From positions 723,946 to 787,945 of the forward strand of contig VZTI01003648.1 of the NCBI GenBank assembly GCA_013397865.1: a stretch of 64,000 nt of DNA, in the 5' to 3' direction. Made by a program: the position numbers and the translations under genes. A model generated the notes under the pieces. That model saw nothing but the letters and a program-made list of their open reading frames with translations. It did no database searches and had not been told where the DNA came from. This document shows positions 35,001 to 45,818 of the stretch, in pieces; the first letter of the stretch is position 1; the number at the start of each line of letters is the position of its first letter. This DNA comes from Struthidea cinerea. Taxonomy: Eukaryota; Chordata; Aves; Passeriformes; Corcoracidae.

Positions 35001-37600
35001 AGCCCTCCCCTGGGCGAGGGGAGAGGTTGTCTTGGACTCAGGGTCCCTCCTCGGCAAGAGATTTTTCTGCTTTTTCTCTCTTTTATTATTTTTTTCCTTT
35101 CCCAAACAATGACACGTGCAGAAAGGTGGGCTGGAGGTGCCTTATCTGAGCAAACCACATCCAAAAGCCAAAAAAAACTCCCTTTGAATGCACCGAGGGA
35201 GTGGGCAGCAGTGTGAGAAGCATCTCATCCACCCTCTGCCAGAGGGTACAGCACCAGCGCTGCTGGGGAGAGTTTCTCAAAGCATGCAGGTGAGAAAACA
35301 AACCCCCCAAAGTTTCCTCTCGGTTCCCAAGACTCCCTCACACCAGCACATGGCATGGGAGACTGGGAGAACTTCAGCAAGGAGATACAGCGAGATGAGA
35401 AGGTTTTTTTTATCCCTCCTTTTCACTATCATTATTTTATATATTATTTTCTTGCACTCCCCAGCACTATCTGTGGCGGTCAGTCTGAAGCAGGGTTGCC
35501 AGCGAAAGCTGGGAGGCCCATTCCAGGGTACAGGCTTTCAAACCAGCAAGGCAGCAGGGAAGGGATTTAAGAATAAACGGCAGGAGCTGGCTGTGTGGGG
35601 TTGGAATTGGGCGGGTTTTTTTGCCTTCTCAAGGTGGGACCCGGGGGATGGGAATAAGGGTGGGGGACTGGTGCTTTTAGTCAGGGGCAGATAGAAGATT
35701 ACAGTGCTGGAAAAGGTTGAGGGTTAGGAGGGGTGAGCACAGCGCATGTCCAGCTGCCCGGGAAGGAGGAAGGTGGCTGTGAGCACACAGAGAGGTGAGG
35801 GCATGGCAAGGCTGGGCTGTGAAGAGGAAGGGAGGACACCAGGGAGCGAACAAGGCCAGGCAGAGCAAGGATGCCTCATGCGAAGTTGTTCCAGCAACTC
35901 CCAAGGACATTTGGGGCGTGGACCTCATCCAGGCACAGCACCAACACGCACCGCTGGCGGGGAGCTGGTGAGAAGAGGTCTGCAGCTCTCCTGCCTGCAC
36001 CGACTGACCCAGTGCCCATCCGCTGGCAGCGGGGGCATGGAGACAACCCAGCTCAGGGCTTGGCACTGGTGAGGTGGCCCAGCAAGTGTTGTCCTGGGGC
36101 CAACGCCAGCAAGCGCTGCTTGCAGTGCGTATTCGTTCAGGAATGAACCAGGCTCCCGATAGCCCTGTCTACCAGGGCCTGATAAGAGAGGATCCCAGGG
36201 GGTGGCTAATTTTGAATGGTGGTGGCTTTTTTAAGAGGCTGTTTATCCTCTTGCCACACGACACTCTTCCCCAGCTACTCCAAAGAAGCAAGACCCTCAG
36301 CAACGTATGCTGGCGTCCGAGAGGTTCGGCAGCACTGCCTCCTCAGGGATGGCCCAGCTGGGATGAATCCAGCACCGAAGCCATAAAACCCTCCAGAAGT
36401 GCACCCTGGCAGGGGCTCTGTATATGGGCTCTGGCCTGGGCTAAGCCACTCCCTTGACAGAACAACACCCACAAACAAACAGCTCTGCTGTCTGCAGGGT
36501 TGGGATGCACCAGGAGCTGCAAAGCCCACCAAGGAGCCCACTTCCTGAGCAGAGGAAGGCTCCCTGCCATGCCAAGCCCCTGGCTTCCCCTGCTCTGCCT
36601 GTCCAAGCCTGAGGCTGTCTGGATTTAAGAACCCCCCGAGCTGAGCAGGAAGCTGAGGCTATGAATCATTACCCCATGTTGGCTCCTGAGCACTCTCCAC
36701 CCAGGCAGGTTCCCCTGGCAATCCCTGCCAAGGTGGGGCAGGTGAGGATGAGGATGGCAGGACAGTGGGGGCACATCACTGGGCTGGCTCAGCATCTGGG
36801 GAGCTGTTCCCATCCCAGCACCACTGTGGGCTACAGAGTAAATCCACATCATCTGGGTAATTTTTCTTTGCTTCCAAAAAGCAAACAAACAAACAAAAAA
36901 CCAACCAACCAACAAAAAAAAACCCCAAAACAAAACAACAAAAAAATCCCCAATTAATTGATCACTGAGATGACTTCGCTGCCTGTGAACCTGTGCAGAG
37001 AAGACTAGTCCTGCGGCTGTGGATAAGGCAGGGATCCCAGGGTGACAGACTAGTGGCAATGTGCCCTCAGCATGTTTTCTGTCACTCAGGGAAGCAGAGT
37101 GGGCATCTGTTAGAGATCCCAGCTCAGAGCCAGCCCATCTTGGCCGAGGAATGCAACAGCCCTGGGATCTTCCATGGAGATGCTCCTCCCGGGCGGGGTC
37201 CCGCTGCAGTTCAGATCTGCTAATGATCTTCAGGAGCAAGTAGAAGGATGCTGGGTGGCAGGAAGGAGGGCAGAGTGGTGTCAGAGGGTCAGTTTGGCAG
37301 GGTATTCCTCAACCCTTGCCCACTCGTTGTCCTTCCTGGCATGTCCCTGCTCTTTGGGCCCTCTGGGCTGTCAGTCTCCGCAGTCAGGGGTATTTGGGGC
37401 AGGGACTGGATAAGGCAGGCTGCCGATGCTGGGAAGGAGCAGGGGGCCAGGAGCCTCTGGAAGGAGGCAGGGGGAAGGGGGGAGCCCCATCAAAGGGAGA
37501 TGCTGAGCGAGGGCTCTGGGATGGTCCCAACATGGGAGTGAGGTACCCAGGGCTGGCCCAGCCCACACTGGGGGAAGGTGAAGGGCGGCTATGGGGTGCG
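35001..37600. other. Non-coding, no gene seen
   Basis: Either an upstream flank or a first intron of the pappalysin gene, depending on where its first exon lies. Only the A-rich tract at 36874 is recognised. Confidence 0.55.
36874..36950. repeat. A-rich low-complexity tract
   Basis: AAACAAAC and CCAACCAACC motifs mixed with runs of A and CCCC. It looks like a decayed A-rich retroposon tail or simple-sequence slippage; no adjacent element is recognised. Confidence 0.9.
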
Positions 37601-37668
37601 CTACAGGGGGAATGGACAAGATGACCTTTAAAGGACCCTTCCAACCCAAACTATTCTATGATTCTAGG
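37601..37668 (+). mobile_element. CR1 LINE 3' terminal fragment
   Basis: CCCTTCCAACCCAAACTATT followed by CTATGATTCTA, the canonical CR1 3' terminus. Only about 70 bp are recognisable. Confidence 0.88.
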
Positions 37669-38166
37669 ATTTTAGCTGGAGCAGAGGCCGAGCCTTGCTT
37701 TTCCCCACGCCTGTCAAATACCATCAACAAAAGCCTTCCTCGCCCTCCACTCCTCCTCGGGAAACCACCACTGATCTTGACATGGGAATAAAGGCTCCGG
37801 GAGAATCCAGCTTTTTTTGTTCACGGCCAGGCAGCCAAATCCCGCAAGGCTGAGACAGCAAGCCTCAGCAATCAAAGCCACGAGCGACAGCCGACCCCGC
37901 TCAGGGCACAGCCCCAGCCCTCCCTCCTCTCCCTCCCCAGTTCTCCTGCTTTTCCCAAGCAGATTAGGAGCCTGTTCAAACACTCCGGACCCCCGGAGGT
38001 CAGAGACGCTGGCCTCCCGCACCAGAGGTTTGTTTGGGAACTCGCTGAGTTTCCTGCTCCTGGTAGGTCTGGAGATAAGCCCTGGTGTGCAGCCGCCGTC
38101 TGGTGCCAGGGCCGGTAGGAGTCCGCAGTCGCACGCCGAAAATCCGGCAGCAAAAGCTCCAGAGCC

Positions 38167-38480
38167 ACAGAATCAAAGGATCACAGAACGGTTTGGGTTG
38201 GAAGGGACTGTAAAGATAATTTAGTTCCACCCTCTTGCCATGGGCAGGGACACCTCCCACTATCCTGGGCTGCTCCAAGCCCCATCCAACCTGGCCTTGG
38301 ACACTTCCAGGGATCCAGGGGCAGCCACAGCTTCTCTGGGCGCCCTGTGCCAGGGCCTCTGCACCCTCACAGGGGAGAATTTCTTCCTAATACCTAATCA
38401 AAACCTACTCTCTTTCACTTAAAAGTCATCTCCCCTTGTCCCGTCACTCACTATATGCCCTCGTCAAAAGTCCTGTCCCC
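38167..38480 (-). mobile_element. CR1 LINE 3' end
   Basis: Begins CACAGAATCAAAGGATCACA, then GGTTTGGGTTGGAAGGGACT, CACTTCCAGGGATCCAGGGG and TTCTTCCTAATACCTAATC. This is the same subfamily as the copy at 23775-24059. It retains a terminal repeat of the ATCACAGAA type. Confidence 0.95.
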
Positions 38481-39980
38481 TGTGTGTTCGTGCCTTGCAG
38501 ATGGGCACATCTTGTAAGGTATGAGAGACAACCACAGAGACCTCCCACAGTCACTGCCCTGGATTCTCCACGGCCTGGGAGGCTGGGTTCCCCTCATCCT
38601 GCAACCCCCAGTGAGGTTTCCTTGTGCTGTCCAGTCCCATGAGTTTGGTGACAACGATTTCTCTGCTGAATTCAGCTGTACCCGCCTCAAGCCTTTAACA
38701 AGCCACGTACACAACCTGAACTCCTTCGGCAATGGAGCCGAGGGGTGAATTCAAATAACAGCAAAGGATGTGTGTGCTGCATCGTCCTCACACCTCACAC
38801 CTGCCTCCTCCCCTGTGCTCCGAGCCGTGCAGCCTGTAGATTGCCCAGGGCAGCAGGAACGCAGGGAGCCCACGGAGGAAGCCAGCTAGCCAGGCAGTCA
38901 TAGGGGCATCAGCTGAGGTGCTCGGACGCCAGTTCGCTGCATCACCATCAGATGCAGCTATTTCGGAGCAGCCTTGGACACCACGCTGGAGCCCTGAGCT
39001 GCAGCAGAGCTGTGCTTTGGATGGCTCTTGCAAGCTTCCAGTAAAAACCATTTACTTCCAGCTGGGAGGTGAGGATGGTGAAGATGCTCAGCAGCTCACT
39101 CGCCTCTCTGCCCAGGGAAGACGTTCCCTACACAGCAGCCTCCAAGGACCTTCCTGCATCCCGAAGTTTTACACTTCGCCAAGAACTTGCAGGTGCTAAA
39201 TTAAGACCAGCTAGAGAACAGGGCACGACCTTTGCCAGACGGGGTGTCTCAGATATTGAAAATCATTCCAACTGCTGACAAAAGGCAGGGACTTCTGTGC
39301 CTTTACGTAACGTAGCTCTGCCAGCAGCCAAGGAGGAAAAGCGCACATGAAAAGGCAGGGGGGAAATGGAACCAGCTTCTCACTTCCATTCTGCTCCTGC
39401 CGTTGGGGAGTTTCAGCCCCATTAAGTCAGGAGAGTTAGTCCAAGCGCAGCTCTGTATCCCAGCTCAGTGGGAAGCGTTTTCCAAGGGGTGCCACGCAGC
39501 TGCTATGCCTGCAGCAGAGGCAGGGTCCCAGAGGAGCTGTGCAGGCACCGACGGGAGGAGCAAACACAGCAGGGACTGGCTCAGACTTCCAAAGTCCCAC
39601 CCCAGCAGAGCCAAGTCTGCCGGCAGGAGCTCCAGGAGAGCACTACGCTCACGGCACTCTGGTGGCCAGGTGGAACAATGACACGGCCTCGCTTCATTTT
39701 CATCGTCCGTGTGCCCACAACAACCCCTGCTTGGTAATCCCTGTCGGAAACGCTGCTCACACGATGCCATCACTTCCTCAGCCTGACTTTCCTCGCAGGA
39801 GGGTCAGAGCAATCGCCTGTACAAACCTCCACCGTCTCCCGATGCTCTGCTGCTGCATTTTCAGACACTTTCCACGTGTCGCCCAGACAGAAAAGCCATT
39901 TGCTGGAGCCAGTCGATAAGACATGGAGTGCACACCCCATCTGGCACTGGTATCTGAGGGACGAGGGAAGGGAAAAATGG

Positions 39981-40008
39981 TTTGTGCCACCCAGTTTGTG
40001 CCACCCAG
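39981..40008. repeat. Exact 14-bp tandem duplication
   Basis: TTTGTGCCACCCAG twice in direct succession. A short local duplication with no wider repeat context. Confidence 0.95.
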
Positions 40009-43000
40009 TGCAGACACAAAGCTCAGCGGTTCCTCAAAATTCACGTTTTAAAATCTCTCATCTGACCCCAGCCAGGGAACAGCTGCAACAAGCAGGAAAG
40101 GAGCAGAAGTAAACGAGCACAGTGGCTGGGGTGGAGGCAAAGGGGCTGCACTTAACTTTGCTGTCCCTGTCCTCAAGGTAAAGCAGGATTTTTGGCACTG
40201 TGAATTAGAGGTGCCACCTTATTGTTGATCCAAAACTCGCTGTCATTGGGACATCCTCTATCCTGCAGAGAACCTGCTTTGTCATTTGGCAGTAAGCAAC
40301 AAAAAGAAGCGTGAAAGAGTCAGACTCAGCTCTTAAAAGCTGGCCAGCAAGGTTTTAAGTATTTGGGGTTTGGACAAGTTCATCACAACAAGGAAACACC
40401 TCTGCCCTCCTCATTCATTTTTAGAAGAGACAAATAAAAATAGACTTTCCAGAAAAGCCACAGACAGGGGAGAGAGGGGGATGGAGCCGTGTGCCAGCTG
40501 CCAAGGAAACTCACAGCCTCCAGCTCTCAACTGTGCCATGAACCTGCTCCACCCAGGCCATTCACGACCCACCTCGGGGCAGGTTGGAGCCCTGGTTAAA
40601 ATGTGGAAGAAAGGATGAGCACACACACACAACACGTTCTTCTCAAGCAAGAGAAAAAGGTGGTTATCGCAGGCTGGGGACGTGACACCTCCTGGTTGTC
40701 ACTGGAGTAGGAGAAAGACCAAGGGGTGAACTCTGGCACCACGCACTATCCAGCAAGTTTTCAGTTGTTTTTTGGTTTGCTTGTTGGATGTTGCCCACAG
40801 TGTGGTTTTGCACCTGCATTGTAGGAAGTGGCAGCAGCCCCAGGTGTGCACGCCCAGGCCAGTGGCATCCTGGTACCTGTGAGTCCACACGTGTAGCAAG
40901 AGCTGGAGGCACCAAGAGCATTGGCTCCAACCAGAGTGGGTTCTTCCATTTCCTGTAGGACTTGCATTGGGATGTGTCCTGCCACGCTGTGCCTCCTGTG
41001 CCAGTTAGCTGAAGCCCTTGAATCTTTGGGTTTGTGCTCCTGAACCCTTCAGTGTCTCTATCAATGGTGTTGTGATGATGGTCCACCTCTGTGGCCCACC
41101 TCAAGCACAGAGACACCTTCCAAGGAAGTCTGGTGCTTTGCTCCTGAGATGTTTGTGGCATTTTTCACCCAATCCTAACCCCGGTGCCACCTCCAAACCT
41201 TCTCAATCCAGACTGCTCACCACAGCTGCTGAGCAGAAGAGGGCAAAGCATGGGTGTGAAAGCCTTGGTCAGGACAAGATCTTGCTGGCAAGGACCTCCC
41301 CTTCCAAACCAGAACCTTCCTCGGTGCTAAAACCCATTGCATCTTTGTAGCCTGCTCTCACAGTCTTCATCTCAGCTCGGTCAGAGCTAATTAGCTGTTT
41401 TATCTTTATCCCTAGGTCAGGTTTTCCCTTCAACCATTTCTGCGACTTCTTTTGGAGCTGTAGATGCATGAGCGATCCCTGGTTGAGGAGGGTTACTCAA
41501 AGCCATCTCTGATCTCCGCTTCATGCCACTGGCAGAGCTGGCCAGCAGCACTTCCAGCTTCTGCCAGCCTCACTGTGCTGGCAAGGAGCACAGGAAAAGA
41601 GCCGGAGTCCCAGTCTGGGGAGAGCCGGCAAAATCAGCTGTCTGCCACTTTGGAGGCAAACCCACCGGGCAAGGTCGTGCCAGTTAAACGTGGAGAGGAG
41701 AGGCTGTTCGTGCCATGTCCTTCCTGCACAAGCCTCCAGCTCCTGAATCTGCGGCCGGAGAGTCCCCTGCAGCTCACTGTGGCCACGCAGTCAAGATCCC
41801 ACATGATCTCCTCCTTGCAGCCCACGGCACTGTGCCCACCGCTGCAGCTCTCCCACCATCACCCACGGTGATCCTTTCCCTCCTCGCCTTCACCAGGGCC
41901 CTGGAGAGTCTGCAAACATGCCATGCCCCACGCTGCTTCCCAGCTAGGCCTGGGGGCACTGGGCCAAGCAGGAGGAGCTCCAAGGATGCAGCAGCCCCTT
42001 GAGCATTTGCCCACTGCCCAAGGGGGTCTGTGCCGGTGTGCTGCTCCTCGTCAGAGCACGGCTCTCCAGCATTGCCACCGGGCACTGTGGAGGAACGTGC
42101 TGCTCCACAGACTGAAGGCAGCTGAGAAGAAAGATAAAGCTAAAGCTTCGTGTTGCTGGGACATTGGCACACTGGCACTCAGGCGACCCTCGTAGTTCAA
42201 GCTGTTTTTCTGAGCAGAAATCCTCGGACCAAACTCATCCAGCAAAACCCCTGAGCACACGAAAGAGTTGTTCCCGTCAGAGGCTGTTTGGCAGCGCTGC
42301 TGCCCCATGCTAGTTCGAGGGATTAAAACAAAAAGACCCTTTTGCTGGTACAGAAGCTCTTCAGCATCGGCGGTGTTTTTCCTGGGATTAAACCGTGCTG
42401 GCGAAAACGTGCTTTTCCAACCTGCTGCTGCTGCCCCTGGGCTGAGAGGGGATCCTGGCTGGATGGGTTTCCCGGCTAACCCCCTGCCCGCACAGGACTG
42501 ATTTCCCCTGCCGGGCTGCCAAAGCACCACCAGCACTGGAAGCTGAGACGTGTCCGCACCCCACCACGAGGCCACCGTGAGCCCCGAGTGAGGCGGGCAG
42601 CGCTCCGGGAGCATCGCCCGCACCAGGCGCGCCAGCCTGGCGGGGACCCGGCACCCACCGGCCCCGGAGAAGGTGCTGCGGTTCTTGGTCTCCCCCCAGT
42701 GACCACACATGACAAAGCAGCAGGTCTGGCTCATGCTGGGGATTTCCAGCCCCACGAGCAGAGCTCCTGGCTCCCAGAACGGGGTGTATGATTACCAGGT
42801 AATTATACTAATCGTTATTTCCCCGAATCCTCCCCACGGGCAAAGCCCTCCCGCTGGTGTGCGGGCTTGCGTTGCCACTTTTGGAAACAAGACCCTATTT
42901 CTCCCGTGCACCAGCACTTGAAATGTATAGATTTGCTCATTAAGGAGCACTGACACCACTGTGGCAAATGACCTGTCAACAGATTTACAGCAGGAAGTAA

Positions 43001-44672
43001 GTCACTGCCTCCGAGCCTGCGCTCTTAATGTAATTAAAGTCCTCTGTTCGGAATTCGTTGTTAATTAATATTCATGCTCTGTTCCCCATCTGCCATTCTA
43101 TGTTACTGTATCCATCTGAGATTGATCAAAGGGATATTAAGGCAGCAAGCAGACAGAGGGGTTGCCTGGTAGAAGGGATTGAATCAGCTTTTGGTAGAGG
43201 AGCAGGATTGCATCCAGGACCCCAACTGCTTTGGGAGGGGATGGCTGAAGCATCATCCTGGCTTGCTCCATTGCTGAGGGCAAATAAAAGGGATGGTGAG
43301 AATGATGGATTGAAAGAAAACACTGGTTGGCTCCTGGAGACTCTCAGGGCTTGCTTCAGCCCTCAGAGGGAAGTGAGGAGCATCTCTGGAGCTGGGTGCC
43401 AAGGACGAGCTGGCAGCTGGTGCTGTGAGCGAAGCCTGAGACGAGTCTAATTGCTGGCCCTTGTGGTTTGGCCTGGGGGAGCAGCCATGGCAGCCCAGCC
43501 CCATAAACCAGACCCACAGCGCAGTTATTTGGGGGTGGAGGCTCAGAGGGAGTCCCCAGTGAAGCCATACTCACCTGGGTATATGCAAGGAAGACACAGA
43601 TGTGGGGGGTGCCAGTGGACACCAAAAGGCTTTCCCAGCCTCGTGCAGGGCATGAGAGGGTATTTGCAGGGACACTGGCCAGCTTCTTAGTGTGGGCACA
43701 GCCCCTGCAGTGACAACACGCCAGGTGCTCCTCTTACAGCAGGCCATGGGCTGTGCCTGGCCCTGGATGGGCGCTGAGAGCTTGTCCCACCCCTGCACGG
43801 GCTGGAGGTCTCCTCCTCTGGGACCTGCAGCCACTGTAGCATTTCCACAAGTGCTCAGCATGGATCCCAGCACGATCAGACACCCACGGGAACGGCCACA
43901 ACTCCCGTACCAAAAATGCTGAAACCAGGCACACGCTGTCCACTGCTTTGGGTGGGAAAGATGTCCCATGTCACAGCCTGAGAGCCCAGTGGTTGCCATC
44001 CCACTGAGCACGTGGGCTGCTGTAAATGCAGTGCTCAGCAGCATGAAGAGGCCAGGCTGGAGATGTTGTGGCCCTGGTAGTGGCCCTGTAACACCCCACT
44101 GCCCCGTCTCCAGGTGCTGGAGGTATGTCCCTCATACTGACCCATATCACTCCACCACCCCACACCCAGATGCTGGAGATGCCAGAGCTGAGCATCCTTT
44201 GAAATTAAGGGCACTTCATGCACTGCAAAGCCTCTTGAAGACCCCTCCTGTTCCCAGGATAGCTGGGGGTCTGTAGTTGGTGCAGACAGGTAGGCAGCTG
44301 GAAGGCAGGTCTTGCAGTCAGCCTCCCTCAGCAGGAGGGCACTGCCCCTCTCCTTTTCCTGGGCACCTCCTCTTCCCCAGGAAAGGTGTCACAGGGACAA
44401 GGTATCTCAGGATGGAGGTTGCCAGGGGACCAGAGGGACTGGGGCTCTCAGCCAAGCTCTGAGCAACAACAGCTCTGTCGCAGGAGCGCTGTAAGTGGGG
44501 TTTCCTCAATTAACAAAGTCCATTTTGTGTGGTTTTTAGATCCTTAAACACAATCGTAGAGCTTAAATTGGATGCACCCTGCTCTGCAAGCTGAGTCCTG
44601 CCGGTACCTCCTGTTTATACGTGAACAATCAAAGCGATTTATTCCTCAGCCTGAAGCGTGGTTGCTCTTTGG

Positions 44673-44689
44673 CCATCCATCCATCCATT
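44673..44689. repeat. Short (CCAT)n microsatellite
   Basis: Four CCAT units in a row, followed by TATCTATC-like sequence. It sits about 200 bp left of the LTR at 44895. Confidence 0.9.
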
Positions 44690-44894
44690 ATCCTTATCTA
44701 TCTGTCCTAGCGAGGAGCTGAGCAATCCACCCCACCCACCCTAATGCACGCCGAGCGGCTCCGCACGCTGCCGCGCTCCGGGAGGGCTCTGCTGGAGCAG
44801 ACGACGCGGGCCTGGTTCTCAGCGGCGCTAACGCAATTCCATTGACGTCAGCCGGAGCCACCTGTCGTCACCCCCCTCGAAAATTAAAGCCCAG

Positions 44895-45257
44895 TGTGGA
44901 TGCTAAAAAAGCTAGAAGCAGAGAAATTCCTCAGCTTTTTCTCAGTAATCTGTGAGAGCACTGCTTTCACACGCAGACTAGGTGAAAACAGCGGAGACGG
45001 TTTTGTAAATTAATTCTTTATCTGCGCACCTGGAGTCTGTAGTGCAAAGTTGTTATGGTACACATTGAAAAAATATTTCGAAGTGGGTGTTGTGTAGCCT
45101 CCACCAATCATTCTAGGAGGTGGTTGATCAAGAGACCAGTAGTACCACGCTACTCTTGCGAACCAAGTTACACAAACCGATTTATAATTAATTAAATAGC
45201 CATTTTTCCTGAACCTGGATTGTGTCGTTTCTTGCTGTTCTCAGTACAACAGCGACA
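44895..45257 (+). mobile_element. Solo LTR, same family (363 bp), older copy
   Basis: It begins TGTGGATGCTAAAA and ends CAACAGCGACA. The flanking hexamers GCCCAG (44889-44894) and GCCTAG (45258-45263) differ at one position, consistent with an older insertion. Its first 50 bases are the closest relative in the window of the inverted cap at 5336. The TATA region reads GATTTATAATTAATTAAATAG. It is antisense to the pappalysin gene. Confidence 0.9.
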
Positions 45258-45654
45258 GCCTAGGATGGGCAGAACCAAGGTGGGCTCTGAAGGGATTGGC
45301 AGTTGTAATCAGGACTGGATGTGCCAGTAGGCGCGCCGTGGAGCGCGTGGATCCTGTGCCCTCGGTGTGCAAAGAGCCCAGCCAACCCAGAGAACTTCTT
45401 GATTCTCCTGATTTAATTGGAAAAGGGGACCAGTGGTGTGGTCCTGGGGCATCATCTTCTCGTCTGAGATGAAGAGATCACACTGCTCCTGTGCCACATG
45501 GGCAACCAACAGTGGCAGCGGCACCCTGGGTCCCCGCTGTCCCTGCCTGGGATGTTGCAGAGGGGCTCAGGGGGTGTCTCAGGTAATAGCAGGGTGCTGC
45601 CCTCCTGCTGCACGGGGAAGAGAGGTTCCACACCTTGTAGAAAGTGTAGAACCC

Positions 45655-45818
45655 ATGAGGATGTTACAACCCTGGAAGTGTTCAAGGCCAGGTTGGATGG
45701 GGCTTGGAGCAACCGGGTCTAGAGGAAAGTGTCCCTGCCCATGGCAGGGGTGCTGTAACAAGAAGGTCTTCAAAGGTCCCTTCAAAACCAAACCAGTCTG
45801 GGATTCTATGATCTATGG
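45655..45818 (+). mobile_element. CR1 LINE 3' end
   Basis: CTGGAAGTGTTCAAGGCCAG, GGTTGGATGGGGCTTGGAGC, and a terminal GGATTCTATGATCTATGG. It lies 390 bp downstream of the LTR at 44895. Confidence 0.93.

Larger units (their letters stand above)
38481..44888. other. Non-coding, no gene seen; candidate conserved element near 43.0-43.14 kb
   Basis: A 234-codon minus-strand frame (42051-42755) over a CpG-rich patch at 42540-42700 has no recognisable domain. The AT-rich patch 43020-43140 holds several homeodomain-type TAATTAA motifs. Bases 44740-44880 are CpG-rich with a TGACGTCA element. Confidence 0.5.

Noticed and set aside
33515..35216. Long plus-strand frames of 398-560 codons across the gap
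   Set aside because: Most of their length is N; they are artefacts of translating the gap.
42051..42755. 234-codon minus-strand frame considered as a possible first pappalysin exon
   Set aside because: It lacks the expected laminin-G first-half residues near its end and any donor in the right phase, and its peptide resembles no pappalysin propeptide I recognise.
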